Source: Phycisphaerae bacterium
GTDB taxonomy: Bacteria; Planctomycetota; Phycisphaerae; UBA1845
NCBI GenBank assembly: GCA_029260015.1
Contig: JAJDEB010000032.1
Location: 124,001-188,000 of the forward strand
DNA length: 64,000 nt
Reading direction: 5' to 3'
In this document: piece by piece, positions 1-9,051 of the stretch
How positions within the stretch are numbered: position 1 is the stretch's first letter
Layout: each line of letters starts with the position of its first letter
Translations under genes and position numbers: made by a program
The notes under the pieces: generated by a model
What the model was told of the DNA's origin: nothing
Database searches by the model: none
The model's input: only the letters and a program-made list of their open reading frames with translations

Positions 1-573
1 GACCCGGTGTTTAAGAAAGCGGAGGCCTTCATTTCGCGATGTCAAATGCTTGAACAGACCAACGATCAATTGTTTGCCAAAGGGGGCGATGGCGGGTTTA
101 TCTATTCGCCGGCCAACGGTGGTGAGAGCAAAGCCGGATTCAATCCGCTTGGGGCGGGTGAATCGGACGACAAGAAAGTGCTGCGGTCGTATGGGTCGAT
201 GACCTACGCAGGACTCAAGAGTTTGCTCTACGCACAAGTTGGCAAGGATGATATCCGCGTGCAACGGGCGATTGGCTGGATTCGCAATCATTACACGCTG
301 TCGCAAAACCCGAACATGCCAGAATCTCAGAGCAAGCAGGGGTTGTATTACTATTTCCACACCTTTGCCCGGGCGCTCGATGCTTGGGGCGAAGATGTGA
401 TTGTGGATCAAGATTCGGTGCGTCACCAATGGCGGGCTGACATTTGCTCAGAATTGATCAAACTCCAGCGAAAAGATGGAAGTTGGGTCAACGAAGTGGA
501 TCGGTGGTTTGAATCGAATCCGAATCTGGTGACGGCGTATGCGGTGTTGGCGATTCAGGCGGCGACTCAATAA
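1..573 (+). CDS. Prenyltransferase/squalene-oxidase repeat protein, C-terminal part (5' truncated)
   Basis: The reading frame is open from base 1, so the gene begins outside the window; the in-frame GTG at position 7 is not a credible start. The visible 191 residues contain alpha/alpha-barrel repeat signatures: SYGSMTYAGLKSLLY, an IGWIRNHYTL segment, YYYFHTFARALDAWGED and DGSWVNE. These resemble the QW-type repeats of squalene-hopene cyclase and related prenyltransferase-like proteins that are abundant in planctomycetes. The full catalytic domain is not visible, and such proteins in this phylum are often uncharacterised rather than true cyclases. The enzymatic role is therefore left open. The gene ends 109 bases before the next gene on the same strand. 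Confidence 0.7.
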   Translation, partial: DPVFKKAEAFISRCQMLEQTNDQLFAKGGDGGFIYSPANGGESKAGFNPLGAGESDDKKVLRSYGSMTYAGLKSLLYAQVGKDDIRVQRAIGWIRNHYTLSQNPNMPESQSKQGLYYYFHTFARALDAWGEDVIVDQDSVRHQWRADICSELIKLQRKDGSWVNEVDRWFESNPNLVTAYAVLAIQAATQ

Positions 574-682
574 ATTTACATTGGGCATGACATGGCCGCA
601 ACTGGACCTGACGGCCTGTGTTGCATTATGCTATAAGAATCAAAGGTTGATTCATTTCGATTGCTTGCGGTGAGGTGTTGCG

Positions 683-1039
683 ATGGCAAAAGGAAGTATG
701 CGTCGGTTCGATACTCAGGCGAAGTATGCGTTGTATGCTTCGGTTGCGGGATTGTTTGGGCTTGTCGGATTGGCCGCCCTGGTCATGCGGAATTACAGAA
801 AGGCAGAAGTCGCAGTCGTGTACAGTCGTGATTCGATGTTTGCCCCGGTCGTGTTTATTGCGACCGCTGTCACGTTGTTGCTGGCTGCAACTGCGGCGAT
901 GATGGGATTCAACAGCGCCGGGCAAAAGCGTAACGAGAAAAACAAGCAATCCTGGATTGCATTTTTTGTGGGAACCGCAACCGCATCTTTGGCGATCATC
1001 GTGTTTAGCGTGTTTTGGTTCTACAAGCTGAAGATCTGA
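683..1039 (+). CDS. Small three-helix membrane protein, unknown function
   Basis: The 118-residue product has a basic N terminus (MAKGSMRRFDTQAK) and three predicted membrane helices, at about residues 15-35, 52-76 and 90-113. No enzymatic motif is visible and I do not recognise the family. The ATG at 683 follows a GAGG-like stretch (tgcggtgagg at 666-675) at reasonable spacing. It converges on metF with only 16 bases between the two stop codons. An overlapping antisense frame of 138 codons is rejected because the + frame has a coherent membrane topology. Confidence 0.6.
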   Translation: MAKGSMRRFDTQAKYALYASVAGLFGLVGLAALVMRNYRKAEVAVVYSRDSMFAPVVFIATAVTLLLAATAAMMGFNSAGQKRNEKNKQSWIAFFVGTATASLAIIVFSVFWFYKLKI

Positions 1040-1055
1040 CAAGTGGCGGTTTGCG

Positions 1056-1934
1056 TTACTTCTTGATCAATTGATTCTGAAGATGCTGATGGATGGCGCG
1101 GGTCGCCGTTGATCGATTCATCGTGTAGAAGTGAAGCCCCGAAACGCCGTTGGCCACCAGCTCTTCACACTGCCGCAGCGCATGGATGCACCCCACCTGA
1201 CGGACGGCTTCGCTGTCATCTTCCACCGCTTCAATTTGCGACAGAAGTGTTTTCGGAATGGTCGCACCGCACATCTGCGTAAAACGCTTGACCTGCTTGA
1301 CGCTTAAGATTGGCATCACACCAACGATGATCGGTACGTTGATGCCGAGTTTTTGGGCACGGTCTCTAAACCTAAAGAAATCGGCATTGTCAAAGAACAA
1401 CTGCGTCACCAGATAGTCGCAGCCGGCATCGACTTTTCGCTTGAGGTTTATCAGATCGGAATCGAGGTCTTTCGCCTCGGGGTGTGTCTCGGGGTGGCAC
1501 GCACCGCCGATGCAGACGTCGTAACGATCCTGTAAGAATTCAATCAAGTCGGACGCGTGGGCGAACCCGCCTTCCGGTTGCACGAATTCGGTTTCGCCAG
1601 CCGGAGGATCACCACGCAGCGCGAGAATGTTTTTAACGTCGCCGGCGACCAGTTCATCCACCACTTCGGCAATTTCGCCCCGGGTTGCACCAACACAGGT
1701 GAGGTGAGCCACCGGTTCGATACCGGCGTCTTTCTTGATGCGCCGCACCAGGTCAACGGTCTTCTGTCGGGTAGAACCACCAGCTCCATAGGTGACGGAA
1801 ACGTAAGTTGGGTTCAGTGATTTGAGGTCAAGGATGGTCTTGTACAAATCCCAGAAACCGACGTCTGCTTTCGGAGGAAAGAACTCGAAGGAGAACGAAG
1901 GCGAATCTTTCTGAAGTTTGTCGATGATTTTCAT
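1056..1934 (-). CDS. metF: 5,10-methylenetetrahydrofolate reductase
   Basis: MetF reduces 5,10-methylene-THF to 5-methyl-THF using FAD, supplying the methyl group for methionine synthesis. The 292-residue length is normal for bacterial MetF. The N-terminal SFEFFPPK motif contains the catalytic glutamate (Glu17 here, equivalent to Glu28 of the E. coli enzyme). TYGAGGSTR, LALRGDPP and a C-terminal GLHFYTMNRS motif are all typical of the TIM-barrel fold. The gene stands alone on the minus strand, converging with the small membrane-protein gene. A perfect TATAAT lies upstream at 1993-1998 on the same strand. No methionine-related riboswitch was recognised in the leader. Confidence 0.95.
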   Translation of the reverse strand: MKIIDKLQKDSPSFSFEFFPPKADVGFWDLYKTILDLKSLNPTYVSVTYGAGGSTRQKTVDLVRRIKKDAGIEPVAHLTCVGATRGEIAEVVDELVAGDVKNILALRGDPPAGETEFVQPEGGFAHASDLIEFLQDRYDVCIGGACHPETHPEAKDLDSDLINLKRKVDAGCDYLVTQLFFDNADFFRFRDRAQKLGINVPIIVGVMPILSVKQVKRFTQMCGATIPKTLLSQIEAVEDDSEAVRQVGCIHALRQCEELVANGVSGLHFYTMNRSTATRAIHQHLQNQLIKK

Positions 1935-1992
1935 TTTGCTATCTGCCGACTATTTGCGTCGCGGGCAATTGATCAGACTGAACGATCAGTGA

Positions 1993-1998
1993 ATTATA
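1993..1998 (-). promoter_or_regulatory. Possible -10 element of the metF promoter
   Basis: On the minus strand this reads TATAAT, an exact match to the sigma-70 -10 box, 59 bases upstream of the metF ATG. The -35 region about 17 bases further upstream (ATTCAA) is poor, so the call is weak. Confidence 0.3.
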
Positions 1999-2138
1999 CG
2001 TATCGGCAGCCCACGTTGAATTCGGCAGAAACTTTGTCGGGCAAGAGGCATCCAGCATGCCCGAAAAGAACAGGTGGCTAATCAGCGGCAATCAATCCTG
2101 ACCAGCCAGAAAAGCCGCCATCCCACCGGAAAATCAAT

Positions 2139-2221
2139 TGGGAGCGGAAGGATTCGAACCTTCGAAGGCGAACGCCAACGGGTTTACAGCCCGTCCCCTT
2201 TGGCCACTTGGGTACACTCCC
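2139..2221 (-). tRNA. tRNA-Tyr: tRNA-Tyr, anticodon GTA
   Basis: The minus strand folds as a class II tRNA. The acceptor arms are GGGAGTG and CGCTCCC, with one G-U pair, followed by discriminator A at 2139. The D-arm begins with TACCCAAGTGGCC, the anticodon stem is GGGCTGTAAACCCG with GTA in the loop, and there is a long variable arm. The T-arm is GAAGGTTCGAATCCTTC. The long variable arm with a GTA anticodon identifies bacterial tRNA-Tyr. The CCA end is not encoded. Short open frames across this region (with the GAEGFEPS string) are the familiar false translations of a tRNA. Confidence 0.96.
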
Positions 2222-2413
2222 TGTCGAAACTGCTGGGTTAAGCCATACTTCAAGGCAAAAGCCGAATCGGGGCAACCAGCGAGCCTGCGGATACTATCGA
2301 TAAGTGTTGGACGTGGCAAGGCTTTGGCTAGCGTGGGCGGCGGGGAATGTGGCTGGGTGAGTGTCGAAGGAATTGCGTTGGGGGTGGCACTTAGGCGCCG
2401 TACTTGCATGTGT

Positions 2414-2860
2414 TTACGGGGAAAACACAGTCTCAGGATTGACTTGTTCCTTGAATGCCAGGAATGACTGTGCGGTTCGTTGATACCGATCTTTGTCGTG
2501 ATGATCCGATGCGGATAGATTTTGGAACAGTTCTTCGACGGTTGGATGGATTTCACCGTTATCTATTGTCGCGACGCCCATCGATGACTCCAGGAACATT
2601 CGCTTGTCAGTCAATCCGAAGAAAACACAATTGACGTCCGTGTGTCGAACGTCGAGTGAAATACGGGCAAACGTTCCAGCGATGTCTTCTGCGTCGCCTT
2701 CAAGAAGTTGAAGGAATCGGTGATTGCTATAAAGCAGTACGCCGGTGATGCCGCGACTTTGATTGCGATGAACGGCTTTGTCTTGAAGGTCTCTCAGCAA
2801 TTCATCGGTGACTTCGACGGCAGATTTGCTGGTAAAGATCAGGTGGAAGAGTTGCATCAT
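2414..2860 (-). CDS. BLUF-domain protein with Phe in place of the photoactive Tyr
   Basis: BLUF domains bind FAD and sense blue light through a Tyr-Gln-Met network. The 148-residue product carries the fold signatures RGITGVLLY and FLQLLEG and the family's usual spacing. Aligned with cyanobacterial PixD, Asn33, Gln51 and Met94 match the conserved Asn32, Gln50 and Met93. The essential Tyr8 is Phe9 here (LIFTS instead of LIYxS) and Trp91 is Ser92. I chose the ATG at 2860, which follows GGGAAAGG on the minus strand; a TTG seven codons upstream (2878) overlaps that ribosome-binding site. No output domain is attached, so it would act through a partner. Whether it still binds flavin or senses light is unknown. 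Confidence 0.85.
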   Translation of the reverse strand: MMQLFHLIFTSKSAVEVTDELLRDLQDKAVHRNQSRGITGVLLYSNHRFLQLLEGDAEDIAGTFARISLDVRHTDVNCVFFGLTDKRMFLESSMGVATIDNGEIHPTVEELFQNLSASDHHDKDRYQRTAQSFLAFKEQVNPETVFSP

Positions 2861-3058
2861 GTAGCCTTTCCCAGCCAAGTTTCAGGTTTCACTTCCTCTA
2901 TAGATTCGTCGTCACATTCCCAACCAGACTAAATACCTGAACCATCATTTCCAGAGTTTGAGCAGACTTAACGTTTGTTGTCGAAGCGCAGGAATCGGGC
3001 GACACTGAATTGCAACTCGCGGTCGAGCAGACAATTCAAATACGATGGAAAGTACTGT

Positions 3059-3108
3059 GTTCGCAGACTGTCACTCATGGGCGAATGTGCTGGCACTCAT
3101 CTGCGAAC
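3059..3108. repeat. Inverted repeat downstream of the aldehyde dehydrogenase gene
   Basis: Perfect 9-base arms GTTCGCAGA (3059-3067) and TCTGCGAAC (3100-3108) enclose a 32-base loop just past the stop codon of the minus-strand gene. There is no T-run, so it may be an RNA-stabilising hairpin or a weak terminator. Confidence 0.35.
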
Positions 3109-3116
3109 GTGCTGGA

Positions 3117-4544
3117 TTAACTTTGCGGGGTGCGGATTACGAGATTGCGTATCTCAGTCATGTCTTCCATCGCAAAACGAATGCCTTCGCGTCCCAAACC
3201 GCTGTCTTTGACGCCGCCGTAGGGCATGTTGTCGACACGCCACGATGGGACGTCGCCGATAATGACGCCACCGACATCAAGTTCGTCCCATGCCTTTTGC
3301 GCCTTGTACAGGTCGCGGGTGAAGATACCGGCTTGCAACCCGAAGGTGCTGTCGTTGACCTCTTTGAGCGCCTGATCAAAGTCAGTGAATCGGCTCAGTA
3401 TGGCGACCGGACCAAACGCTTCATGGGTGCATACGGTTTGATCCTTTGGCACGTTTTCCAACAGTGTGGCGTCCAGCATGGCGTCTCTTCGTTTCCCGCC
3501 GCATAACATCGTTGCGCCGGATTCGATCGCCTCATTGATCCACGATTCCAATCGCTTGGCTTCAGAGATGGAGATCATCGGGCCAATGAACGTTTCTTCC
3601 TTGCGCGGGTCGCCAGCGACGAGCGCTCGAGTTTTCTGTGTCAGCCGCTCTTTCACTTCATCGTAGATGGAGTCATGGATGATGATGCGTTGCACGCCGA
3701 TACAGCTTTGCCCGGATTGATAAAACGAACCGAAGACCAAGCGTTCAACGGCGTCTTCGATGTCGGCGTCCTGATCGACTATACACGCTGCGTTCCCTCC
3801 GAGTTCGAGGACGACTTTCTTCTTGCCCGCATCGGCTTTGAGTTTCCAACCGACGTCGGGCGAACCGGTGAAGCTGAGGAGTTTCAATCGATCGTCGGTC
3901 GTGAAGAGGTCGGCGCCATCGCGATGACATGGCAAGATCGAAAACGCTCCAGTTGGCAGGTCGGTTTCGGCGAGGATTTCACCGATGATGATGGCACCGA
4001 TGGGCGTGCGGCTGGCCGGTTTCAAAACGAATGGGCAACCCACCGCGATCGCCGGTGCCACTTTGTGGGCGACAAGATTCAGCGGAAAGTTAAACGGTGC
4101 GATGAAGGAACACGGACCGATGGGTACGCGTTTGAACATGCCGCGATAACCCTTGGCACGCGGCGAAATCTCGAGATTCATCACTTCGCCCGACATGCGG
4201 ACCGATTCCTCTGCCGCGATGCGAAACGTGTCGATCAGGCGGGTGACTTCGCCTCGGGCATCGCGAATGGGCTTGCCGGCTTCGACGCATAGGGTCATTG
4301 CGAGATCGTCGAATCGATCCGTAAATCGGGTGACGCAGTGATTGAGAATTTCCTGACGTTCGTACGGAGGCATCGCAGCGCACAACGGAGCAGCTTTGAC
4401 GGCAGCGGTGATGGCCGTGTCGATTGTTTCTTTGTCGGCGATAGCGACGTTATAGGCTGTACTGCCCGAGAATTTGTCTGTAACTTTGAGATCGCGATTG
4501 GGGGCCTTCGGTTTGTTGGCCAGATAGAACGGATAGGTTTTCAT
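3117..4544 (-). CDS. NAD(P)-dependent aldehyde dehydrogenase
   Basis: This 475-residue protein belongs to the aldehyde dehydrogenase superfamily, which oxidises aldehydes to acids with NAD(P)+. Visible signatures are the FIAPFNFPLNL and VLKPASRTP cofactor-site motifs, SFTGSPDVGW, the active-site glutamate region VVLELGGN, and the catalytic cysteine in SGQSCIGVQR. The sequence style is that of the lactaldehyde/non-phosphorylating glyceraldehyde-3-phosphate dehydrogenase branch, but substrate cannot be fixed from sequence alone. It lies 43 bases downstream of the acetolactate-synthase-like gene on the same strand, so the two are probably cotranscribed and may act on related substrates. Confidence 0.9.
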   Translation of the reverse strand: MKTYPFYLANKPKAPNRDLKVTDKFSGSTAYNVAIADKETIDTAITAAVKAAPLCAAMPPYERQEILNHCVTRFTDRFDDLAMTLCVEAGKPIRDARGEVTRLIDTFRIAAEESVRMSGEVMNLEISPRAKGYRGMFKRVPIGPCSFIAPFNFPLNLVAHKVAPAIAVGCPFVLKPASRTPIGAIIIGEILAETDLPTGAFSILPCHRDGADLFTTDDRLKLLSFTGSPDVGWKLKADAGKKKVVLELGGNAACIVDQDADIEDAVERLVFGSFYQSGQSCIGVQRIIIHDSIYDEVKERLTQKTRALVAGDPRKEETFIGPMISISEAKRLESWINEAIESGATMLCGGKRRDAMLDATLLENVPKDQTVCTHEAFGPVAILSRFTDFDQALKEVNDSTFGLQAGIFTRDLYKAQKAWDELDVGGVIIGDVPSWRVDNMPYGGVKDSGLGREGIRFAMEDMTEIRNLVIRTPQS

Positions 4545-4587
4545 CTTGTTGCCAAGCCCTTTCGAGAAGCGCGGAGCGCATGGGATA

Positions 4588-6231
4588 CTAGACCGCTGCG
4601 CTGCGTTCCTGTATTTCGTGATTGAGAATTCGATTGTTGTCGGAATAGTCTACGGGCACTTCGATGACATGAACGTTCGGCTCGTCCAATGCTTTTCGCA
4701 AAGTTGGGAGAAGTTCCTCCGCGTTGGTGATTCGATGTCCTACAGCCCCGTAACTCTCTGCATATTTGACGAAATCAGGATTGCCGTAGTCCAGTCCGTA
4801 TTCCTTCAAACCCATGTGGGCTTGCTTCCATTTGATCATTCCGTATGCATCGTCTCGAAGAATTACGACAGCGATGTGCAGCTTTAGCCGGACGGCGGTC
4901 TCCAGTTCCTGCGAGTTCATCATGAACCCACCGTCACCGCAGATGGCCATCACGTGTTGATCGGGATGTACGAGCTTCGCGGCCATCGCCGAAGGTAAGC
5001 CAGCGCCCATCGATGCGAGGGCGTTATCCAGCAGAACGGTATTGGGCGCGTGGGCTTCGTAGTTGCGTGCAAACCAGATTTTGTAGACGCCATTGTCCAG
5101 AGCGATGATGCCCTTGCGAGCGATGGCGCTGCGAACATCGGCGACGAGGCGCTGCGGATAAATTGGAAATCGCCCGTCGTCAGCCCCTTCCTGCAGATGA
5201 GCGTTACCAGCTTGTCGCACTTCGAGAAACCGTGAAAAGTCCCAATGGCCCTGTTTCTCTAGACGTTCACAGATTTGCCAGATGCTGTTGGCGATATCAC
5301 CGACGACTTCGACCTGCGGAAAGTACACCGGGTCTACCGATGCGCTGGAGAAGTTCACATGGATCACCCGCACACCATCGACGCTCATGAAGAACGGTGG
5401 TTTTTCGACGACGTCATGGCCAACATTGATGATCAGGTCGGATGCTTCCACGGCGCGGTGAACGAAGTCGTCCGATGACAGCGCCGCATTCCCAAGAAAC
5501 AACGGATCGCGCTCATCGATGACCCCTTTGCCCATCTGTGTCGTGACAAACGGGATGCCGAATTTCTCGATGAACCCGCGCAGCATTTTGCAGGTCAGTT
5601 TTCGATTGGCTCCCGCACCAACCAACAGCAAGGGATGCTTCGCGGATTGGATTTCATCGATGGCAGCGACGATGGATTTCTCCTCAGCCGTCGGTCTGCG
5701 CACAAGGCTGGCGGGAATCGCGACTTCGTCGGTTTCTTCGCGGGCAATGTCTTCGGGAAGTTCGAGATGAACTGCTCCGGGTTTTTCTTCTTGGGCGAGT
5801 CGGAATGCTTCGCGAACGCGCGACGGAATGTTTCCGCCGCTGACCAATTGACGCGTGTATTTTGTAAGTGGTTGCATCATGTCCACGACGTCAATGATTT
5901 GGAATTGACCCTGCTTACTGGTTTTGATGGGTTTCTGCCCGGTAATCATCAGCATGGGCATTCCACCGAGTTGGGCATATGCCGCGGCTGTCACGAGGTT
6001 CGTTGCGCCCGGTCCGAGTGTCGCGAGGCATACGCCTGCCTTTCCCGTAAGGCGACCGTAGGTGGCGGCCATGAATCCTGCGGCTTGCTCGTGTCGCGTG
6101 AGGATGAGTCGGATCGACTTTGAGCGGGAGAGTGAATCGAGGAAGTCGAGATTCTCTTCACCGGGAATGCCAAATACATATTCGACGTTTTCGTTCTCAA
6201 GAGCCTGGACGAACAAGTCGGACGCTTTCAT
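4588..6231 (-). CDS. Acetolactate synthase-like thiamine diphosphate enzyme
   Basis: The product (547 residues from the chosen start) is a full-length ThDP-dependent enzyme of the acetolactate synthase large-subunit family. Such enzymes condense two pyruvates into 2-acetolactate. The N-terminal PYR domain has GIPGEENLDFLDS and RHEQAAGFMAATYGR with the catalytic glutamate. The C-terminal PP domain has the GDGGFMMNSQEL ThDP/Mg motif. No regulatory small subunit is adjacent, which suggests a catabolic (AlsS-like) rather than branched-chain biosynthetic role. The ATG at 6231 follows AAAAGGAAACC on the minus strand; a TTG start at 6282 would add 17 basic residues that look like untranslated leader. 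Confidence 0.88.
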   Translation of the reverse strand: MKASDLFVQALENENVEYVFGIPGEENLDFLDSLSRSKSIRLILTRHEQAAGFMAATYGRLTGKAGVCLATLGPGATNLVTAAAYAQLGGMPMLMITGQKPIKTSKQGQFQIIDVVDMMQPLTKYTRQLVSGGNIPSRVREAFRLAQEEKPGAVHLELPEDIAREETDEVAIPASLVRRPTAEEKSIVAAIDEIQSAKHPLLLVGAGANRKLTCKMLRGFIEKFGIPFVTTQMGKGVIDERDPLFLGNAALSSDDFVHRAVEASDLIINVGHDVVEKPPFFMSVDGVRVIHVNFSSASVDPVYFPQVEVVGDIANSIWQICERLEKQGHWDFSRFLEVRQAGNAHLQEGADDGRFPIYPQRLVADVRSAIARKGIIALDNGVYKIWFARNYEAHAPNTVLLDNALASMGAGLPSAMAAKLVHPDQHVMAICGDGGFMMNSQELETAVRLKLHIAVVILRDDAYGMIKWKQAHMGLKEYGLDYGNPDFVKYAESYGAVGHRITNAEELLPTLRKALDEPNVHVIEVPVDYSDNNRILNHEIQERSAAV

Positions 6232-6340
6232 GCGTGGTTTCCTTTTTTTGGCGATTGTAGGGACGATTTCCGACCCTTCCAATCGCTCATGAATTGGATC
6301 GTATGGGAGTGATCGTCAGGTCGCCAGCGGCTCAGACGTT

Positions 6341-6355
6341 CTGCCAATCTGGCAG
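6341..6355. promoter_or_regulatory. Palindrome CTGCCA-N3-TGGCAG, possible operator
   Basis: A perfect 6-base palindrome with a 3-base spacer lies 110 bases upstream of the minus-strand acetolactate synthase start and 405 bases upstream of groES. It could be a dimeric regulator site or a small hairpin; no regulator can be named. Confidence 0.25.
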
Positions 6356-6594
6356 TTTGGCATGAGGGTAGAGCGATTGTGACAGCATCGCCGCCGGTTT
6401 GTCAGATGTTGGCGGACATGTTGAATCATGGGTCGTTCGGTCCTAACTCATTTTGCTGAAAGTGGTTGCGATCGACGCAAGGGTGATTGCCCCGTGATCA
6501 AAATTCGGCATTTTGAATGGCACCGGGCTTGCAACTGTGTAGGGCGGTACCGGTGTGGGACCGTTGTATGCCGACACCCAGCCAGTTCAACATT

Positions 6595-6626
6595 GTGATG
6601 CACTGAAATGGTGATGCACTGAAATG
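6595..6626 (+). repeat. Perfect tandem repeat of a 16-base unit upstream of groES
   Basis: GTGATGCACTGAAATG occurs twice, head to tail with no mismatch (6595-6610 and 6611-6626), 135 bases before the groES start. It may be a recent slippage duplication in the leader or two copies of a binding site. Confidence 0.8.
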
Positions 6627-6760
6627 GTCCAACCCCTAGAACGGGCAGGGCCCAATCGAAATACGCGGCATCGGCATTTAGTGAATGGCGGTCGCCGAAC
6701 GAAATCAAACTGCGGTGGGTCAAGACGCATCGCGGGCAATCAAGCAAGGAGAGCTATTCG

Positions 6761-7057
6761 ATGGCAAAACCCAAAATGAAACCCCTCGGAGACAAGGTCA
6801 TCGTCAAGCGTTTGGAAGCAGACGATGTGACGGCTGGCGGAATCTTTCTTCCCGATTCGGCGAAGGAAAAGCCCAAGCGCGGCATTATCCAGTCTGTCGG
6901 ACCGGGTCGCGTGACCGATACCGGTGAGCGCGGTTCGATGCAACTTTCAAAGAACGATCAGGTTCTGTTCACGAGCTATGCCGGCACGGAAGTCGAAGTC
7001 GGTGGCGAAGATTATCTGATCATGTCCGAGTCAGACATTCTGGCTGTCGTTGAATAA
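6761..7057 (+). CDS. groES: Co-chaperonin GroES
   Basis: GroES forms the seven-membered lid of the GroEL folding chamber in the cytoplasm. The 98-residue length is standard. The N-terminal PLGDKVIVKRL strand is followed by the mobile-loop region TAGGIFLPDSAKEKP, which carries the IFL tripeptide that docks on GroEL. The C-terminal segment has GEDYLIMSESDILAVVE. A strong ribosome-binding site (AAGGAGAG, 6747-6754) precedes the ATG. groEL follows after 86 bases on the same strand, the usual operon arrangement. Confidence 0.97.
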   Translation: MAKPKMKPLGDKVIVKRLEADDVTAGGIFLPDSAKEKPKRGIIQSVGPGRVTDTGERGSMQLSKNDQVLFTSYAGTEVEVGGEDYLIMSESDILAVVE

Positions 7058-7143
7058 AATAGAACGATGGTTTTCATCGTTGAACAAAATTAATTGCCCG
7101 CCAACCTTGGCGCGGCACACTCAAACTGGAGAAGAAAATACAC

Positions 7144-8835
7144 ATGCCAGCAAAACGCATTGCCTATGACATGGAAGCCCGCGAATCAATTCGTCGCGGT
7201 GTGAATCAGCTCGCTAAAGCCGTCAAGAGCACGCTCGGTCCGTGTGGCCGCAACGTCGTCATTGAAAAATCATTCGGCTCGCCGACCGTCACCAAAGACG
7301 GCGTTACCGTCGCGAAGGAAATCGAACTCGATGACGGTTACGAGAACATGGGCGCCCAGATGGTCAAGGAAGTGGCTAGCAAGACCAGCAGCATCGCTGG
7401 CGACGGCACCACTACAGCCACCATCTACGCCGAAGCCATCTACGAAGAAGGCCTCAAGAACGTCGCGGCTGGTGCCAACTCGATGGCGCTGAAGCGCGGT
7501 ATCGATCAAGCCGTCGAAGCTGTCGTCGCCGAATTCGAGCGCCTCAGTTCACCAGTCAAGAGCAGCGCACAAGTAGCTCAGGTCGGTATGTGTGCAGCCA
7601 ACCAGGATAAGGAAATCGGCAAGCACATTGCTGCGGCGATGGACAAGGTTGGCAAAGACGGCGTCATTACCGTTGAAGAAGGCCAAAGCCTCGAAACGTC
7701 CGTCGATCTCGTCGAAGGTATGCAGTTCGACAAGGGCTATCTTTCGCCGCACTTTATCAACAAGGTCGAGACGCTTTCCTGCGAACTCCAAAAACCATAC
7801 GTCTTGATCCACGAGAAGAAAATTTCCAACGTTAAGGAAATCGTTCCGGTGCTTGAGAAGGTGGCTCAGTCGGGTCGTCCGCTGCTCATCGTCGCCGAAG
7901 ACATCGACGGCGAAGCCCTCGCGACATTGGTCGTGAACCGTTTGCGTGGCACGCTCAACATCTGCGCCGTCAAGGCTCCCGGGTTTGGCGATCGTCGCAA
8001 AGAAATGCTTCAGGACATGGCCATCCTCACGGGTGGGCAAGCCGTCTTTGAAGACCTCGGCGTCAAGGTCGAAAACCTCACACTCAGCGACCTCGGTTCG
8101 GCGAAGAAAGTTCGCATCGACAAAGACACGACCACGATCGTCGAAGGGGCTGGCAAAAGCGCCGACATCAAAGCCCGCATCGAGCAGATCAAGAACCAAA
8201 TCGAAAACACGACAAGCGACTACGATCGCGAAAAGCTCGAAGAACGTCTCGCAAAGCTGGCTGGCGGAGTGGCGCAGGTCAACGTTGGCGCATCGACCGA
8301 AGCCGAGATGAAAGAAAAGAAAGCCCGCGTCGAAGATGCGATGCACGCCTGCCGCGCTGCGGTTGAAGAAGGTATTCTGCCGGGTGGTGGCGTAGCTCCG
8401 ATTCGTGCGTTGGCTGTGCTGGATGCGGTCGCGAAAAGGTTGAAGGGCGATGAGAAGACGGGCGTTGATATTGTTCGTCGGGCAATGTCGGCACCGCTGA
8501 AGCAAATTGCCGCGAACGCCGGTCTGGACGGATCGATCGTAGTCCAGAAGGTCGCCGAGTCGAAGGACACGAACTTCGGTTACAACGCTTTGACGGCAGA
8601 GTATGGCGACATGATCAAGATGGGCGTACTCGTCCCAGCCAAGGTCGAGCGTATCGCGATTCAGAATGCGTCGTCGATTGCGTCGCTGCTCTTAACGACT
8701 GATGCCGCGATCTGCGAGATCAAGGAAGACAAGAAGGGTGGCGCTCCTGGTGGCATGCCGGGCGGCGGAATGCCCGGAGGCATGGGCGGCATGGGTGGAA
8801 TGCCAGGCATGGGTGGCATGGGCGGCATGATGTAA
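7144..8835 (+). CDS. groEL: Chaperonin GroEL
   Basis: GroEL is the 60-kDa ATP-dependent chaperonin subunit. The 563-residue product has [11 protein letters not shown] at the nucleotide pocket, the GDGTTTAT phosphate-binding motif, [11 protein letters not shown], the apical domain, and [16 protein letters not shown] in the returning equatorial domain. The C-terminal tail is a Gly-Met-rich repeat (runs of GGM and PGM), which in this family fills the chamber floor; here it is long, about 30 residues. Codon use looks strongly biased, as for an abundant protein. A GC-rich hairpin at 8906-8937 probably ends the operon. Confidence 0.98.
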   Translation: MPAKRIAYDMEARESIRRGVNQLAKAVKSTLGPCGRNVVIEKSFGSPTVTKDGVTVAKEIELDDGYENMGAQMVKEVASKTSSIAGDGTTTATIYAEAIYEEGLKNVAAGANSMALKRGIDQAVEAVVAEFERLSSPVKSSAQVAQVGMCAANQDKEIGKHIAAAMDKVGKDGVITVEEGQSLETSVDLVEGMQFDKGYLSPHFINKVETLSCELQKPYVLIHEKKISNVKEIVPVLEKVAQSGRPLLIVAEDIDGEALATLVVNRLRGTLNICAVKAPGFGDRRKEMLQDMAILTGGQAVFEDLGVKVENLTLSDLGSAKKVRIDKDTTTIVEGAGKSADIKARIEQIKNQIENTTSDYDREKLEERLAKLAGGVAQVNVGASTEAEMKEKKARVEDAMHACRAAVEEGILPGGGVAPIRALAVLDAVAKRLKGDEKTGVDIVRRAMSAPLKQIAANAGLDGSIVVQKVAESKDTNFGYNALTAEYGDMIKMGVLVPAKVERIAIQNASSIASLLLTTDAAICEIKEDKKGGAPGGMPGGGMPGGMGGMGGMPGMGGMGGMM

Positions 8836-8905
8836 GTCGCCAACCACGCGACGGGTGTTGGTGAATATTGGCACCAGGTTGTACCCAGCCTGTTCTACAT
8901 AAATG

Positions 8906-8945
8906 GCGGCGATGCTCAAGCAATTGGGCGTCGCCGCTTCTCATT
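8906..8945 (+). terminator. Probable terminator of the groES-groEL operon
   Basis: GCGGCGATGC (8906-8915) pairs with GCGTCGCCGC (8928-8937) through ten pairs including one G-U, with a 12-base loop. Only a loose T-rich tail follows, so efficiency is uncertain. Confidence 0.55.
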
Positions 8946-9051
8946 GTTATTGGGGCCGTTATTAGCGATTCGGTGGCTTGAGATGTCTGTGAAGATCGCG
9001 TACACTGCCCGGCTCGATTGAATTTTTGAACGCCTTTGGAGTTATAGTTCG

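Larger units (their letters stand above)
6232..6760. other. 529-base intergenic region between divergent acetolactate synthase and groESL genes
   Basis: No gene is supported here. The region holds a 15-base palindrome (6341-6355) and a 16-base perfect tandem repeat (6595-6626), listed separately. I found no CIRCE element (TTAGCACTC-N9-GAGTGCTAA), although a groESL operon follows. Promoters for both flanking units must lie here but no convincing -35/-10 pair was seen. Confidence 0.6.

Noticed and set aside
626..1042. 138-codon antisense frame over the small membrane-protein gene
   Set aside because: Composition is that of a reverse-complement shadow, and the + frame gives three clean membrane helices.
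2078..2556. Several open frames on both strands crossing the tRNA-Tyr, including one with GAEGFEPSKANANG
   Set aside because: These are translations of the tRNA and flanks; this string is a familiar false protein from tRNA genes.
7549..8505. 318-codon antisense frame inside groEL
   Set aside because: It is a shadow of the biased codon use of groEL, with no ribosome-binding site and no recognisable domain.
8871..8890. TGGCACCAGGTTGTAC resembling a sigma-54 promoter
   Set aside because: The -12 GC dinucleotide is absent at the right spacing, and it lies just downstream of groEL with a hairpin following.
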